DNA from: Hymenobacter fodinae | GTDB lineage: Bacteria > Bacteroidota > Bacteroidia > Cytophagales > Hymenobacteraceae | Assembly (NCBI RefSeq): GCF_004745825.1 | Contig: NZ_SRLA01000001.1 | Location: 1,488,001 to 1,552,000, forward strand | Length of the DNA stretch: 64,000 bases | Reading direction: 5' to 3' | Part shown: positions 35,578 through 43,752 of the stretch, piece after piece | How positions within the stretch are numbered: the stretch's first letter is position 1 | Layout of the letters: each line of letters opens with the position of its first letter | Notes under the pieces: model-generated | The model's input: the letters and a program-made list of their open reading frames with translations, nothing else | Database searches by the model: none | What the model was told of the DNA's origin: nothing | Made by a program: the position numbers and the translations under genes

Positions 35578-35611
35578 CAAAGAAGGCCGCCCAAGAGGGC
35601 GGCCTTCTTTG
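35578..35611. terminator. Bidirectional terminator between cphA and the coiled-coil gene
   Basis: CAAAGAAGGCCGCCC (35578-35592) and its exact complement (35597-35611) form a 15-bp stem with a 4-nt loop between convergent genes. Confidence 0.9.
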
Positions 35612-35640
35612 TATAGTTAAGGCTAGGAAGTGGCCTAGGC

Positions 35641-36588
35641 CTATTTCAGCGTGAAGGTGGTTTTGCCGATCATAACGCCCCCTTCATACAGCTCTACCGT
35701 GTGCAAGCCGGTTTTGTACGCAGCACCTTTGGCGTACAGAAACTGCACAGGCTGACGGGTGTTGTCGAATACGATGTCTTGCTTAGCCGTGTAAAATGCC
35801 TCAGAGCCATCAATAGTAAATGTGCCACCACCGGTGCTCAGGTTATACAGGGCTGCACCGTCTGGCTCAATCAGACGCATCATGATCTGCTTGGTTTCCT
35901 TCGGCGACACGTCGTTGCGGGCCAGGTTGAACGTTACCTTCACCTTCTCCACGCGCCGAGCCTTGAACTCGTTGTCATCGTCGTCTTTCTCCTTGTTGCG
36001 GCTGTTAACTACTCCAACCCGGATATTCTCGGCCTGCAAACGCGAGGCAATAGATACTTTCTCCGACAGCTCCTGGTTGGAGCGAACTACCGTGGAGATG
36101 GTGTCAGTCAGTTTGTTCTGACGCTCCTTGAGCGTAGTGGTTTCAGTGTAAAGCGCTTCGTTGTCGGCCTTCAACTGGGCAATTTCTTCGTCTTTTTTGC
36201 GCAGCTGATTTTCGAAGTTAGCAGCCCGTTGCTTGAAGCGGCGCTGCTCGGCAATGCTAAAGCTACCGGCTTTGAAGGAGCGTAGCCGGAGCAGGTCGGC
36301 GTTAATCTGGGCCAGCTTAGCTTCCAGCGAATCGTTGGCGAGGCCCATGCCCTGCACTTCCTGGCTCTGCCGCTCAAAATCAGCTTTTAGAGCTTCGTAC
36401 TGCTTGATCTGTTCTTCCAGCTTGGTGTCTTTCACCTGTACTTCCGACTGCAGCTGCTCATTCTGCTGCGTCTTTTGCCGATTCATGTAGAACAGAAAGC
36501 CATTGATGCCGACCAAGAGCAGGACAAGGGCGATAAGCAGGAGCCATTTGTTATTGTTCTTTGGTTCGGGGCTGTTGTCTTGTTCCAT
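35641..36588 (-). CDS. Membrane-anchored coiled-coil protein
   Basis: The 315-residue protein starts at ATG 36588 (MEQDNSPEPKNNNKW). One membrane helix (about 15-35) is followed by a long coiled coil to about residue 190, rich in Glu, Gln, Lys and Leu heptads. An acidic-basic linker (KEKDDDDNEFKARR) leads to a compact beta-rich domain at about 215-315. The layout fits a periplasmic or cytoplasmic scaffold anchored in the inner membrane. I recognise no named family. Its TAG stop begins a TAGGCCTAGGCCA run at 35641. Confidence 0.75.
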   Translation of the reverse strand: MEQDNSPEPKNNNKWLLLIALVLLLVGINGFLFYMNRQKTQQNEQLQSEVQVKDTKLEEQIKQYEALKADFERQSQEVQGMGLANDSLEAKLAQINADLLRLRSFKAGSFSIAEQRRFKQRAANFENQLRKKDEEIAQLKADNEALYTETTTLKERQNKLTDTISTVVRSNQELSEKVSIASRLQAENIRVGVVNSRNKEKDDDDNEFKARRVEKVKVTFNLARNDVSPKETKQIMMRLIEPDGAALYNLSTGGGTFTIDGSEAFYTAKQDIVFDNTRQPVQFLYAKGAAYKTGLHTVELYEGGVMIGKTTFTLK

Positions 36589-36647
36589 GGAAGGAGAGGG
36601 GGTTAAGTGAAGCCCGGATGGTCCGGACGAAGGCATTACCTTTAGGG

Positions 36648-36655
36648 CAAAAATA
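36648..36655 (-). promoter_or_regulatory. TATTTTTG -7 box for the coiled-coil gene
   Basis: The reverse strand reads TATTTTTG, an exact TAnnTTTG match, 59 bp upstream of the ATG at 36588. This supports choosing that start over the longer frame to 36684. Confidence 0.5.
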
Positions 36656-36703
36656 ACGGAGTTCCGTACCCAGGCAAGTCCCAAGATACAATCCTGCCAC
36701 CAT

Positions 36704-37306
36704 ATGCAACTGGATTATACCCTTGATGCTGCGTATTGGCAGCAGCGTTATGCTACCGGCCAGACGGCCTGGGATACAGGTGCGGTAACGCCGCCACTGC
36801 GAGATTATTTTGCGCAGCTGGGCCCGCCAGATGCACGCCGCATCCTGATTCCGGGCGTGGGACGAGGCTATGAGGCTGAGTACCTGCATTATGCTGGTTG
36901 GTCGAATGTATTTGTAGCCGATGTGGCCGCGGCCCCCCTGCACGACCTGCAACAGCGGGTGCCTGACTTCCCGCTAGGCCACCTGCTGCAACAGGATTTT
37001 TTTCAGCTGCCCGTTTCGCTGCCCTACGATATGCTGGTGGAGCAGACCTTCTTCTGCGCCCTCGATCCTGACCTGCGGCCCGCGTACGCCCAGCACTGCG
37101 CCGAGTTGCTGCGTCCCGGAGGTACGCTGGTAGGCCTCTTATTTGCGACTACCTTTAGCCAGCCTGGGCCACCGTTTGGCGGCTCCCGCGAAGAGTACCA
37201 CGCGTACTTTCAACCATACTTCAACTTTGTGCACTTCGATACGGCTTTCAATTCCATTCCGCCCCGGCAGGGTCGGGAGTTGTTTATATGCCTGAGAAGA
37301 AAATAA
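36704..37306 (+). CDS. TPMT-family SAM-dependent methyltransferase
   Basis: The 200-residue protein belongs to the thiopurine S-methyltransferase-like group. It has the N-terminal YWQQRYATGQTAWDTG pattern and the SAM-binding loop PGVGRGYE at 50-57. An EQTFFCALDP segment and LLRPGGTLVGLLF follow. Bacterial members methylate thiols, halides or selenium and tellurium compounds, and the actual substrate here is unknown. It lies just upstream of kdsA, separated by a TGGCCTAGGCCA palindrome at 37312. Confidence 0.87.
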   Translation: MQLDYTLDAAYWQQRYATGQTAWDTGAVTPPLRDYFAQLGPPDARRILIPGVGRGYEAEYLHYAGWSNVFVADVAAAPLHDLQQRVPDFPLGHLLQQDFFQLPVSLPYDMLVEQTFFCALDPDLRPAYAQHCAELLRPGGTLVGLLFATTFSQPGPPFGGSREEYHAYFQPYFNFVHFDTAFNSIPPRQGRELFICLRRK

Positions 37307-37379
37307 TGGGGTGGCCTAGGCCACTTGTCTCTGTTCTATACACCCGCCAAGCTTCGGCTAAACTCTAACCTGCGCTTTC

Positions 37380-38204
37380 ATGCTACAAACTCTTGCTAAC
37401 ACGCTGCCGCATTTCCGCAATACTAATTCTGGCCAATTTTTCCTGATGGCCGGGCCCTGCGTGATTGAGGGCGAAGACATGGCCCTGCGTATTGCCGAAC
37501 AGGTGCGCCACATTACGGATAAACTCCAGATTCCGTACATCTTCAAAGGCTCCTACCGCAAGGCCAACCGCTCCCGCCTCGATTCTTACACAGGTATCGG
37601 CGACGAAAAGGCGTTGCGTATTCTAGAGAAAGTAGGCCGCGAGATTGGTGTGCCAACCGTTACCGACATCCACGAGTCGGAGGAAGCAGCTATGGCCGCC
37701 GAGTTTGTGGATGTACTGCAGATTCCGGCCTTTTTGTGCCGACAGACCGACTTGCTCATTGCTGCCGCTAAAACTGGCAAAGTTGTAAACGTGAAGAAAG
37801 GACAGTTTCTGTCTGGTGAGTCGATGCAGTTTGCCGTGGATAAAGTGCGCCAATCGGGCAACGAGAACGTGATCCTGACCGACCGTGGCAACACCTTTGG
37901 GTACGCCGACCTAGTGGTAGACTTCCGGAACTTGCCAGTGATGCGCGAGTTTGGCGTGCCCGTGGTGATGGACGTAACGCACTCCTTGCAGCAGCCCAAC
38001 CAGAGCAGCGGCGTAACGGGAGGCAAGCCAGCCCTGATCGAGACTATTGCCAAAGCCGCTATTGCGGTGGGCGCCGATGGCCTGTTCATTGAAACTCACC
38101 CAACCCCCGCCACCGCCAAATCTGATGGCGCAAATATGCTGTCACTTGATCGGTTGGAAGACCTACTGATTAAGCTCACGCGCGTGCGGGAAGCGGTGCG
38201 TTAG
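37380..38204 (+). CDS. kdsA: 3-deoxy-8-phosphooctulonate synthase
   Basis: The 274-residue protein condenses arabinose 5-phosphate with phosphoenolpyruvate to give Kdo 8-phosphate for lipopolysaccharide. KdsA signatures are LMAGPCVIEG, the FKGSYRKANRSR loop and PTVTDIHES, and GLFIETHPTP is near the end. The stop is in a TTAGGCCAC sequence, one base from the common octamer. Confidence 0.95.
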   Translation: MLQTLANTLPHFRNTNSGQFFLMAGPCVIEGEDMALRIAEQVRHITDKLQIPYIFKGSYRKANRSRLDSYTGIGDEKALRILEKVGREIGVPTVTDIHESEEAAMAAEFVDVLQIPAFLCRQTDLLIAAAKTGKVVNVKKGQFLSGESMQFAVDKVRQSGNENVILTDRGNTFGYADLVVDFRNLPVMREFGVPVVMDVTHSLQQPNQSSGVTGGKPALIETIAKAAIAVGADGLFIETHPTPATAKSDGANMLSLDRLEDLLIKLTRVREAVR

Positions 38205-38264
38205 GCCACTTCTTTTGCTAGCAAATGGGTGCCAACGGAGGCCACATTTTGCAAAAACATACGC

Positions 38265-38272
38265 TATATTTG
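38265..38272 (+). promoter_or_regulatory. TATATTTG -7 box ahead of the unassigned RNA
   Basis: TATATTTG is an exact consensus -7 box. A TTTTG at 38247-38251 lies upstream, but the 13-bp gap is shorter than usual. The next rightward coding gene is beyond 40 kb, so this box most simply serves the RNA at 38278-38534. Confidence 0.6.
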
Positions 38273-38277
38273 TTTCG

Positions 38278-38534
38278 TTGAAAACGAAAGTAGCAGAGAG
38301 CTTGCGCCCCCTGCTACCGTTACCGCTACAGTCCGAAAAGGAGGTATACGCCTCCGATTCCGCCTAAAGCGGCCACTACTTTTACCATGAAAGTAGTGGT
38401 CACATGAATGGAGCATTCAAACTGAAGCCCATCCATGTTTGTACGACCCTTGTCCATAACGACTGGATTTGAGGGTGGCCTAAACACCCTTCTTATCCTG
38501 AAGCCCGTGCCCCAAGCACGGGCTTCGCTGTTTT
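38278..38534 (+). ncRNA. Unassigned structured RNA, about 255 nt
   Basis: The stretch has no long reading frame but holds a series of hairpins: GTAGCAG/CTGCTAC (38290-38317), GGAGG/CCTCC (38340-38355), CCGC/GCGG (38360-38372), the 10-bp CCACTACTTT/AAAGTAGTGG (38373-38399), GAATG/CATTC (38406-38418) and AGGGTG/CACCCT (38472-38490). A terminator with stem AAGCCCGTGC/GCACGGGCTT (38501-38525) ends in GTTTT. A consensus -7 box precedes it. It lacks the hallmarks of tmRNA, RNase P RNA and SRP RNA, and it is not the single long hairpin of 6S RNA. The flanking gene on the right is on the other strand, so it is not a leader. Confidence 0.6.
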
Positions 38535-38643
38535 AAGCAGCCGCGTTGGCGGGGTGACAACCGTACGTTTGCCAAATATACTAGCATTCAACGGCTCTTA
38601 TGCTACTGTGGTTAGTATTTTTAGTTTTGGTTGAGCTTGATGC

Positions 38644-39474
38644 TTAAGCAGAAAGTCGGCGAGTATGCTCTAGCAGCTTATCTAAGAAGTTATCAAACCG
38701 CAGGATAAAGTGCTGTTTAGGCTGCTTGCGCCGGAAGAATACCAATCCAATGAAGAACAAATCAATGGTCAGGGTAACATCTGGATGCTGTTGGATGGCC
38801 TTCCAGGCACGGGTCATTTCTTCCGACCAATGGATATCGTCCAATACAAATACGCTGTCATCGGTACGGTGCGCATTCATCAGCTCGAAATAGCGCAGGG
38901 TGGGCTCATAACGGTGGTTGCCATCGAAGAACGCAAAGTCAACGGGGGCATTGAGGGCCGCTAGCGCCGGTGCGAGGGTCTCGTCAAGGTTACCTTCCCG
39001 GAGCTCTACATTACCTAGGCCTAGAGCAGCAAACGTTTCGCGGGCAACGGCTGCCGTTTGCGGGCAGCCCTCAAACGTGAGCACACGCGCGCGAGAATCG
39101 GCCGAAGCCAAGTAAGACGTCGTAAGGCCTAGAGATGTGCCCAATTCAATCACCGTGCGTGGCTGAAACGCATTCACTAGCCGGAACAGCAGCTGCGCGA
39201 GCGGCCGGGGCTTGGCAGCAGCACGAGCAATGTCGCGGATGCGGCGGGTTCGGCCGGCCCCTGTGTGCGAGCCAGCCCCAAAGTCACGCACCTGAATACT
39301 GGTTGAGCTCTGTAACAGCTCCCGGCGCCGGGTTTCAATGGGTTCGTAAGCGGCAAACTGCCCATCATGCCCAATTACGTGCGCATACAGGCCAAAAACG
39401 AAAGGCGAGTGTAGCCCATGCGTGTTGCCTGATTGCAACAGAAACCGGAGGTAGCTAAGAAGTTGAAACAGCAA
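38644..39474 (-). CDS. Class I SAM-dependent O-methyltransferase
   Basis: The 276-residue protein has the SAM-binding segment TVIELGTSLGLTTSYLA, an acidic VLTFEGCP loop and FAFFDGNHRYEPTLRYF. The last is typical of catechol-O-methyltransferase-like enzymes (Methyltransf_24). The conserved HGLHSPFVFGLY stretch near residue 20 is shared by a Bacteroidota group. No ATG or GTG suits the N-terminus. TTG at 39474 is the likely start. The substrate is unknown. Confidence 0.82.
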   Translation of the reverse strand: MLFQLLSYLRFLLQSGNTHGLHSPFVFGLYAHVIGHDGQFAAYEPIETRRRELLQSSTSIQVRDFGAGSHTGAGRTRRIRDIARAAAKPRPLAQLLFRLVNAFQPRTVIELGTSLGLTTSYLASADSRARVLTFEGCPQTAAVARETFAALGLGNVELREGNLDETLAPALAALNAPVDFAFFDGNHRYEPTLRYFELMNAHRTDDSVFVLDDIHWSEEMTRAWKAIQQHPDVTLTIDLFFIGLVFFRRKQPKQHFILRFDNFLDKLLEHTRRLSA

Positions 39475-39578
39475 AATACGAACGTGAGGAGAAGAGCGAC
39501 CCGTACTACTGGCCTAGCCGCTGACTGAAATGTGCCCAGCAAAGCTACGCGGCTTTTTAAGATCGAATAGGCTACTCA

Positions 39579-39650
39579 GCCAGCACAGAAACGCCTTTCT
39601 TCAACCAAGGCAACAAGCTGCTCTGGGAAGAAAGGCGTTTCTGTGCTGGC
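39579..39650. terminator. 24-bp stem hairpin between apaG and the O-methyltransferase
   Basis: The arms at 39579-39602 and 39627-39650 are exact complements (core CACAGAAACGCC) around a 24-nt loop. An octamer (39647-39654) overlaps the right end. It lies just beyond the leftward apaG stop and probably terminates it. Confidence 0.75.
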
Positions 39651-39666
39651 CTAGGGCAAGCAACTA

Positions 39667-40053
39667 TTAGTTCAAGCGGTACGGAACCACAAGCGTAAAC
39701 TCGGGAATTTCAACAGCAAACTCGCTGCCATCCATCAGGCGCTCCATCTGGTATGAGCCCCGCATCTTGCCAAGTCCCGACTTAAGGTTACAGCCCGAAA
39801 CATACTGGTGCGATTCGCCAGGTTCCAGTACGGGCTGCTGGCCTACTACGCCTTCGCCTTCTACTTCGCGCACGGCGCCGTTAGCATCGTAGATGTACCA
39901 ATGGCGGCGCAGCAGTTTAACAGTAAATTCACTGTCGTTGCGGATATCAATTTTGTAAGCGAAAACGTAATGTTCCTGACCTGGGCTCGAATAGTCGGGC
40001 AGGTAATTGGTGGTTACGCTAACGGTGACACCCTGTGTTGTGGTCGTATTCAT
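39667..40053 (-). CDS. apaG: ApaG family protein
   Basis: The 128-residue protein covers the whole ApaG/DUF525 beta-sandwich domain, from VTVSVTTNYLPDYSSP through RRHWYIYDANG and EGEGVVGQQPVLEPG to GSYQMERLMDG. ApaG was linked to cobalt and magnesium efflux in Salmonella, but its molecular role is not settled. It is a single gene bounded by a hairpin on one side and the divergent ung on the other. Confidence 0.93.
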   Translation of the reverse strand: MNTTTTQGVTVSVTTNYLPDYSSPGQEHYVFAYKIDIRNDSEFTVKLLRRHWYIYDANGAVREVEGEGVVGQQPVLEPGESHQYVSGCNLKSGLGKMRGSYQMERLMDGSEFAVEIPEFTLVVPYRLN

Positions 40054-40165
40054 GGCTCCTGAGGTCCGGGGTGGGAGAAAGCTAACAGCCGTATTAGGAA
40101 TTTAGTTTATCTACGCAGCCAGAGCTCCAAGAGGCTTAACCAACCGCAAAATAATATACTCCTGT

Positions 40166-40831
40166 ATGTCTGTAAAGATAGAAGAAAGCTGGCGCAAGGT
40201 ACTCCATGCCGAGTTCGAAAAACCGTATTTTCAGCACCTGATTGCCTTTGTAAAGGGCGAATATGCCACGGCTACAGTATACCCGCCCGGGCCGCTAATT
40301 TTTCACGCCTTTGATGCCTGCCCCTTTGATAAGGTGAAAGTTGTGATTCTAGGCCAGGACCCATACCACGGTAAAGGGCAGGCCCATGGGTTAAGCTTCT
40401 CGGTGGCCGAGGGTGTCCGGACGCCTCCTTCCCTGCAGAATATATTCAAAGAGTTGCAGAGCGACCTGCCAAACACGCCTCCAGCCCCTAATGGCAACCT
40501 CGACCGCTGGGCTGAGCAAGGTGTGCTGTTGCTTAATGCCACCCTCACGGTGCGCGCGGGCGAGCCGGGTAGCCACCAAAAGAAAGGGTGGGAGCAGTTC
40601 ACCGACGCCGTAATCCAAAAGATATCGGAAGAGAAAGAACATGTAGTATTCATCCTGTGGGGGGCCTACGCGCAGAAAAAGGGCGAAATCATAGATACTC
40701 GCAAGCACCTCGTGCTCAAAGCCGCTCATCCATCGCCTTACGCCGCCGACCGTGGTTTTTTTGGCTCCAAGCCCTTCAGCCAGACCAATGCATATCTGGA
40801 GAAAAATGGCCTAGCTCCCATCAATTGGTAG
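40166..40831 (+). CDS. ung: Uracil-DNA glycosylase
   Basis: The 221-residue family I enzyme removes uracil from DNA. The water-activating motif GQDPYHG (64-70) has catalytic D65, and [18 protein letters not shown] holds the catalytic histidine and DNA intercalation loop. Length is normal. Two octamers lie within the gene (40349, 40807). Confidence 0.97.
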   Translation: MSVKIEESWRKVLHAEFEKPYFQHLIAFVKGEYATATVYPPGPLIFHAFDACPFDKVKVVILGQDPYHGKGQAHGLSFSVAEGVRTPPSLQNIFKELQSDLPNTPPAPNGNLDRWAEQGVLLLNATLTVRAGEPGSHQKKGWEQFTDAVIQKISEEKEHVVFILWGAYAQKKGEIIDTRKHLVLKAAHPSPYAADRGFFGSKPFSQTNAYLEKNGLAPINW

Positions 40832-40850
40832 CTAACCAAGTCACGATATA

Positions 40851-40896
40851 AAAGCAAAAACGCCTTCCTCTCATGAGAGGAAGGCGTTTTTGCTTT
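40851..40896. terminator. 46-bp perfect palindrome, bidirectional terminator
   Basis: The sequence is its own exact reverse complement, with centre TCATGA, arms CGCCTTCCTC/GAGGAAGGCG and A5/T5 tracts. It follows ung by 19 bp and precedes the end of the convergent lepB gene. Confidence 0.9.
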
Positions 40897-40941
40897 GGAA
40901 GGCTAAGGACACAAATCCATGCCCATCAATCAACCTCGGTG

Positions 40942-42168
40942 TTAATCAACCAAGTTGAACAAGCGGTTCCAGCGGATCTTTTTCAGGAAAGATGCGTGTG
41001 GGTCTATCGACAACCAAATAAGCACTGCTTTCCCCACTATGTGGTCTTCGGGTACAAAGCCCCAGAAGCGGGAATCAAGTGAGTTGTGGCGGTTGTCGCC
41101 CATCATAAAGTAGTAATCCTGCTTGAAGGTATAGCTCGTGAGCGGCTGACCATTCTGCGTAATTACTCCGTTCGGGTCCAGCATCATGCCATCATTGTGC
41201 TCGTAGCGTAGAATAATCTTCTGGTACAACGGCGTGTTTTGCGGCGTGAGCTGCACCGTCTGACCTTTCTTCGGAATCTGAATAGGACCGTAGTTGTCCT
41301 TGTTCCAAGTAGGATAAGGCGGGTTAGCTAAGGGTTGGCTATACGGCGCGTCAGGGTTATTTGGGAATACTTGCTGTCCAGGCTCAGGCTGCCCAGCCGG
41401 GGTTTTCAAATCAATGATGCCTTTTACGTATGGCTGTTGCTTGAAGTAAGCTACTGCCGCCGGCGTCATGTTTACGCGATAACCATCACCATATGTTGGG
41501 TCGGGTCCGAATGGAGCAGAAGGCATACCAGTTTCGGTATTGTCGTAGTCGACAACGCCATACTTCTTAAATGCATCCCGCATGTCGTCATTAGGCTGCG
41601 ATATTTGCAGAAAATAGCTGCTCTGCATCTCGGGGTAGTTCTTGGCAGGCTTACCATTTACCGACACTTGGCCGTTAACAATGGTCAGCACATCGCCGGG
41701 AATGCCAATGCAGCGCTTAATATAGTTGGTGCGCAAGTCGGCGGGATGCTCGGCTTCGGTTGGCACGTTGAACACGACCACGTCGTTGTTTTTCACCGAA
41801 GAAAAGCCCGGCAAGCGGTGGCTGGTCAGCTGGATAGCCTCCGAGTAGCTCTTGATATTAGTGCCCCAAATAGTTTGGTGCGTGAGCGGCACCTGCAGTG
41901 GCGTTTGCGGGGTGCGCGGGCCGTAGTGCAGCTTGCTCACAAACAGATAGTCGCCCACCAGCAAGGAGTGCTCCATGGATGGCGTCGGGATGGTGTAGGC
42001 CTCGAAGGTCGCCCACCGGATAAGCGTAGCCGCGACTACCGCAAACAAAATAGCGTCGGTCCACTCTCTGATTGGGCCCTTGTGCTTTTTCGGCTTGCCA
42101 TTGGTCGTGACAGGTGCCGGAGCCGGTTTATTCTTTTCGAGGTATTTCTCCCAGGATTGTACAGCCAT
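40942..42168 (-). CDS. lepB: Signal peptidase I
   Basis: The 408-residue protein starts at ATG 42168. A membrane helix (about 36-52) precedes the catalytic serine S64 in PTPSMEHSL. The general base is K151 in NYIKRCIGIPGD, and the MGDNRHNSLDSR box lies near the C-terminus. The stretch between about 165 and 330 is much longer than in E. coli LepB, as often in Bacteroidota. It removes signal peptides at the inner membrane. It follows dapB on the same strand. Confidence 0.94.
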   Translation of the reverse strand: MAVQSWEKYLEKNKPAPAPVTTNGKPKKHKGPIREWTDAILFAVVAATLIRWATFEAYTIPTPSMEHSLLVGDYLFVSKLHYGPRTPQTPLQVPLTHQTIWGTNIKSYSEAIQLTSHRLPGFSSVKNNDVVVFNVPTEAEHPADLRTNYIKRCIGIPGDVLTIVNGQVSVNGKPAKNYPEMQSSYFLQISQPNDDMRDAFKKYGVVDYDNTETGMPSAPFGPDPTYGDGYRVNMTPAAVAYFKQQPYVKGIIDLKTPAGQPEPGQQVFPNNPDAPYSQPLANPPYPTWNKDNYGPIQIPKKGQTVQLTPQNTPLYQKIILRYEHNDGMMLDPNGVITQNGQPLTSYTFKQDYYFMMGDNRHNSLDSRFWGFVPEDHIVGKAVLIWLSIDPHASFLKKIRWNRLFNLVD

Positions 42169-42346
42169 AATAGTCAGGGCCAAAAAACGACAACCGGTAC
42201 ATACCGGTCGCTTCCAGTTATGAACGCCGGAAGATGCGAAATAATGCAATGAAGATAAGCAAGACGTGAATCTGTGCAGTAGTGAGAAGCAGAGTAGGAA
42301 GTACCAGGAGCTTCCACAAAGTAATTCCTCTAGCGCACAGGTGCAC

Positions 42347-43066
42347 CTATAGGCCTAGCAGGTCTTTCATGCCGAATACGCCTTGATGGCCCGGAAGCCA
42401 CTCCGCGGCCAATAAGGCACCCTGCACAAACCCGTCGCGAGAATGGGCCTCGTGCTTTAGCTCGATGGTATCGGCAGGGGAGGAGTACGTCACGATGTGG
42501 GTACCCACCACGGCACCTTCCCGTTCCGAGATAATAGCTAGTTCCTCCGGAGCTTGGGTTGCCTCGTTGCGCCACGTAGTCTTATTGGGGAAGTGACGCA
42601 AAATGCCCTCGGCGGTTGTCAGGGCGGTGCCGCTGGGCTGGTCTACTTTCTGCGTGTGGTGTATCTCGCGCACTTGCACATCATAGCCGCCAAACTGATG
42701 CATTTTGGCAGCTATGTACTCGTTGAAATGGAAGAACAGATTCACCCCCACGCTGTAGTTGGAGGCGTAGAATAATGGTGTACCCGTCTGCTGGCTAAGA
42801 GCCTGCGCTTCGGGAAAGTGATGAAGCCACCCAGTTGAACCGCAGACCACCGGAATACCCTGGCGCAGGCAGGCCTGCACGTTCTGGAAAGCGGCATCGG
42901 GATGCGTGAATTCAATGGCCGCATCGGCCGTAGCAGCCGTGAAATCGGTGATATGAACGTTGGGGTGTGCGGGATCTACAATGCCAACAATTTGGTGGCC
43001 CCGGTCAATGGCCTGGGCCTCGATGGCCCGGCCCATTTTGCCGTAGCCGATCAGGAGAAGCTTCAT
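42347..43066 (-). CDS. dapB: 4-hydroxy-tetrahydrodipicolinate reductase
   Basis: The 239-residue enzyme of lysine and diaminopimelate synthesis has the NAD(P)-binding GYGKMGRAI at 8-16. The EIHHTQKVDQPSGTAL segment holds the catalytic His-His and Lys residues. It is slightly shorter than E. coli DapB. It begins 14 bp beyond the DUF5683 stop, so it is probably co-transcribed with it. Confidence 0.95.
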   Translation of the reverse strand: MKLLLIGYGKMGRAIEAQAIDRGHQIVGIVDPAHPNVHITDFTAATADAAIEFTHPDAAFQNVQACLRQGIPVVCGSTGWLHHFPEAQALSQQTGTPLFYASNYSVGVNLFFHFNEYIAAKMHQFGGYDVQVREIHHTQKVDQPSGTALTTAEGILRHFPNKTTWRNEATQAPEELAIISEREGAVVGTHIVTYSSPADTIELKHEAHSRDGFVQGALLAAEWLPGHQGVFGMKDLLGL

Positions 43067-43080
43067 TCGAGAAGGGAGAG

Positions 43081-43740
43081 TTATTTTAGGGTAAACGTCA
43101 GCGCTAGGCCAGTGGCCGGCTGCTTGAAGGAAGACGAGGGCAGGACAGCTGGGTCTAGGCGCATACTCAGGTCTTCACTGATATCAAAGTCGCGCAGGTG
43201 GGCGGCCACCAAGGCATCCAAAATCGTGACACCGTACACCAGCGCGGTGTAAGCGATAAAGGTGTCGCGGTTGCGCCGGTAGAAGACGATGCCCCGCTGC
43301 ACGTTGGCGATGCTGGTTTCCTGCTTAACCCGGGACCCAGAGAGTTCACTAATGGAAATGGGCTTACCTGCGTTTTGGGCATCAACAAATTGGTTTTTCC
43401 CGTTGACGTACTCCTTATAGCGCGTTTGGTAAAACACCAGGCCGTAGCCAATGCCACCTAGGCCACCGTACACCAACGGCAGCTTCCAGTACTGGCGATT
43501 ATAAATCTGACCTGAACCAGGCAGCACTAACGCCAGCAGCGCTGCTTTCTGCGGCCGGGTTACGCGCCAGCCAAAAAGCTTCTCCGTGCGGCGCAAGGAG
43601 TCATTTACATCCGGGGTAGAGACTCGCGCAGAGTCGGGACCGGTAGTAACGGTTTGCGCCTGCCCCGGCAAGGTACGTAAGGCCATCACAATAGTAACCA
43701 GCCAAATGAGAAGCACCCGGGGCTGAAAGGTGTGGGGCAT
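43081..43740 (-). CDS. DUF5683 membrane protein, copy 1
   Basis: The 219-residue protein has a signal peptide or membrane anchor (to about residue 28) and the DUF5683 core. That core has RVTRPQKAALLALVLPGSGQIYNRQYWKLPLVYGG, with membrane segments after it, and a C-terminal DALVAAHLRDFDISEDLSMRL stretch. The family is Bacteroidota-specific and commonly lies between parB and dapB. Its function is unknown. It is followed by dapB at 14 bp and preceded by a paralogue at 12 bp. Confidence 0.85.
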   Translation of the reverse strand: MPHTFQPRVLLIWLVTIVMALRTLPGQAQTVTTGPDSARVSTPDVNDSLRRTEKLFGWRVTRPQKAALLALVLPGSGQIYNRQYWKLPLVYGGLGGIGYGLVFYQTRYKEYVNGKNQFVDAQNAGKPISISELSGSRVKQETSIANVQRGIVFYRRNRDTFIAYTALVYGVTILDALVAAHLRDFDISEDLSMRLDPAVLPSSSFKQPATGLALTFTLK

Positions 43741-43752
43741 GTGCGGCGTAGG

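Noticed and set aside
38278-38534. tmRNA, RNase P RNA, SRP RNA or 6S RNA
   Set aside because: There is no tRNA-like end or tag frame, no GAGGAAAGUCC-type core, no SRP tetraloop helix and no single long hairpin, so no known class was assigned.
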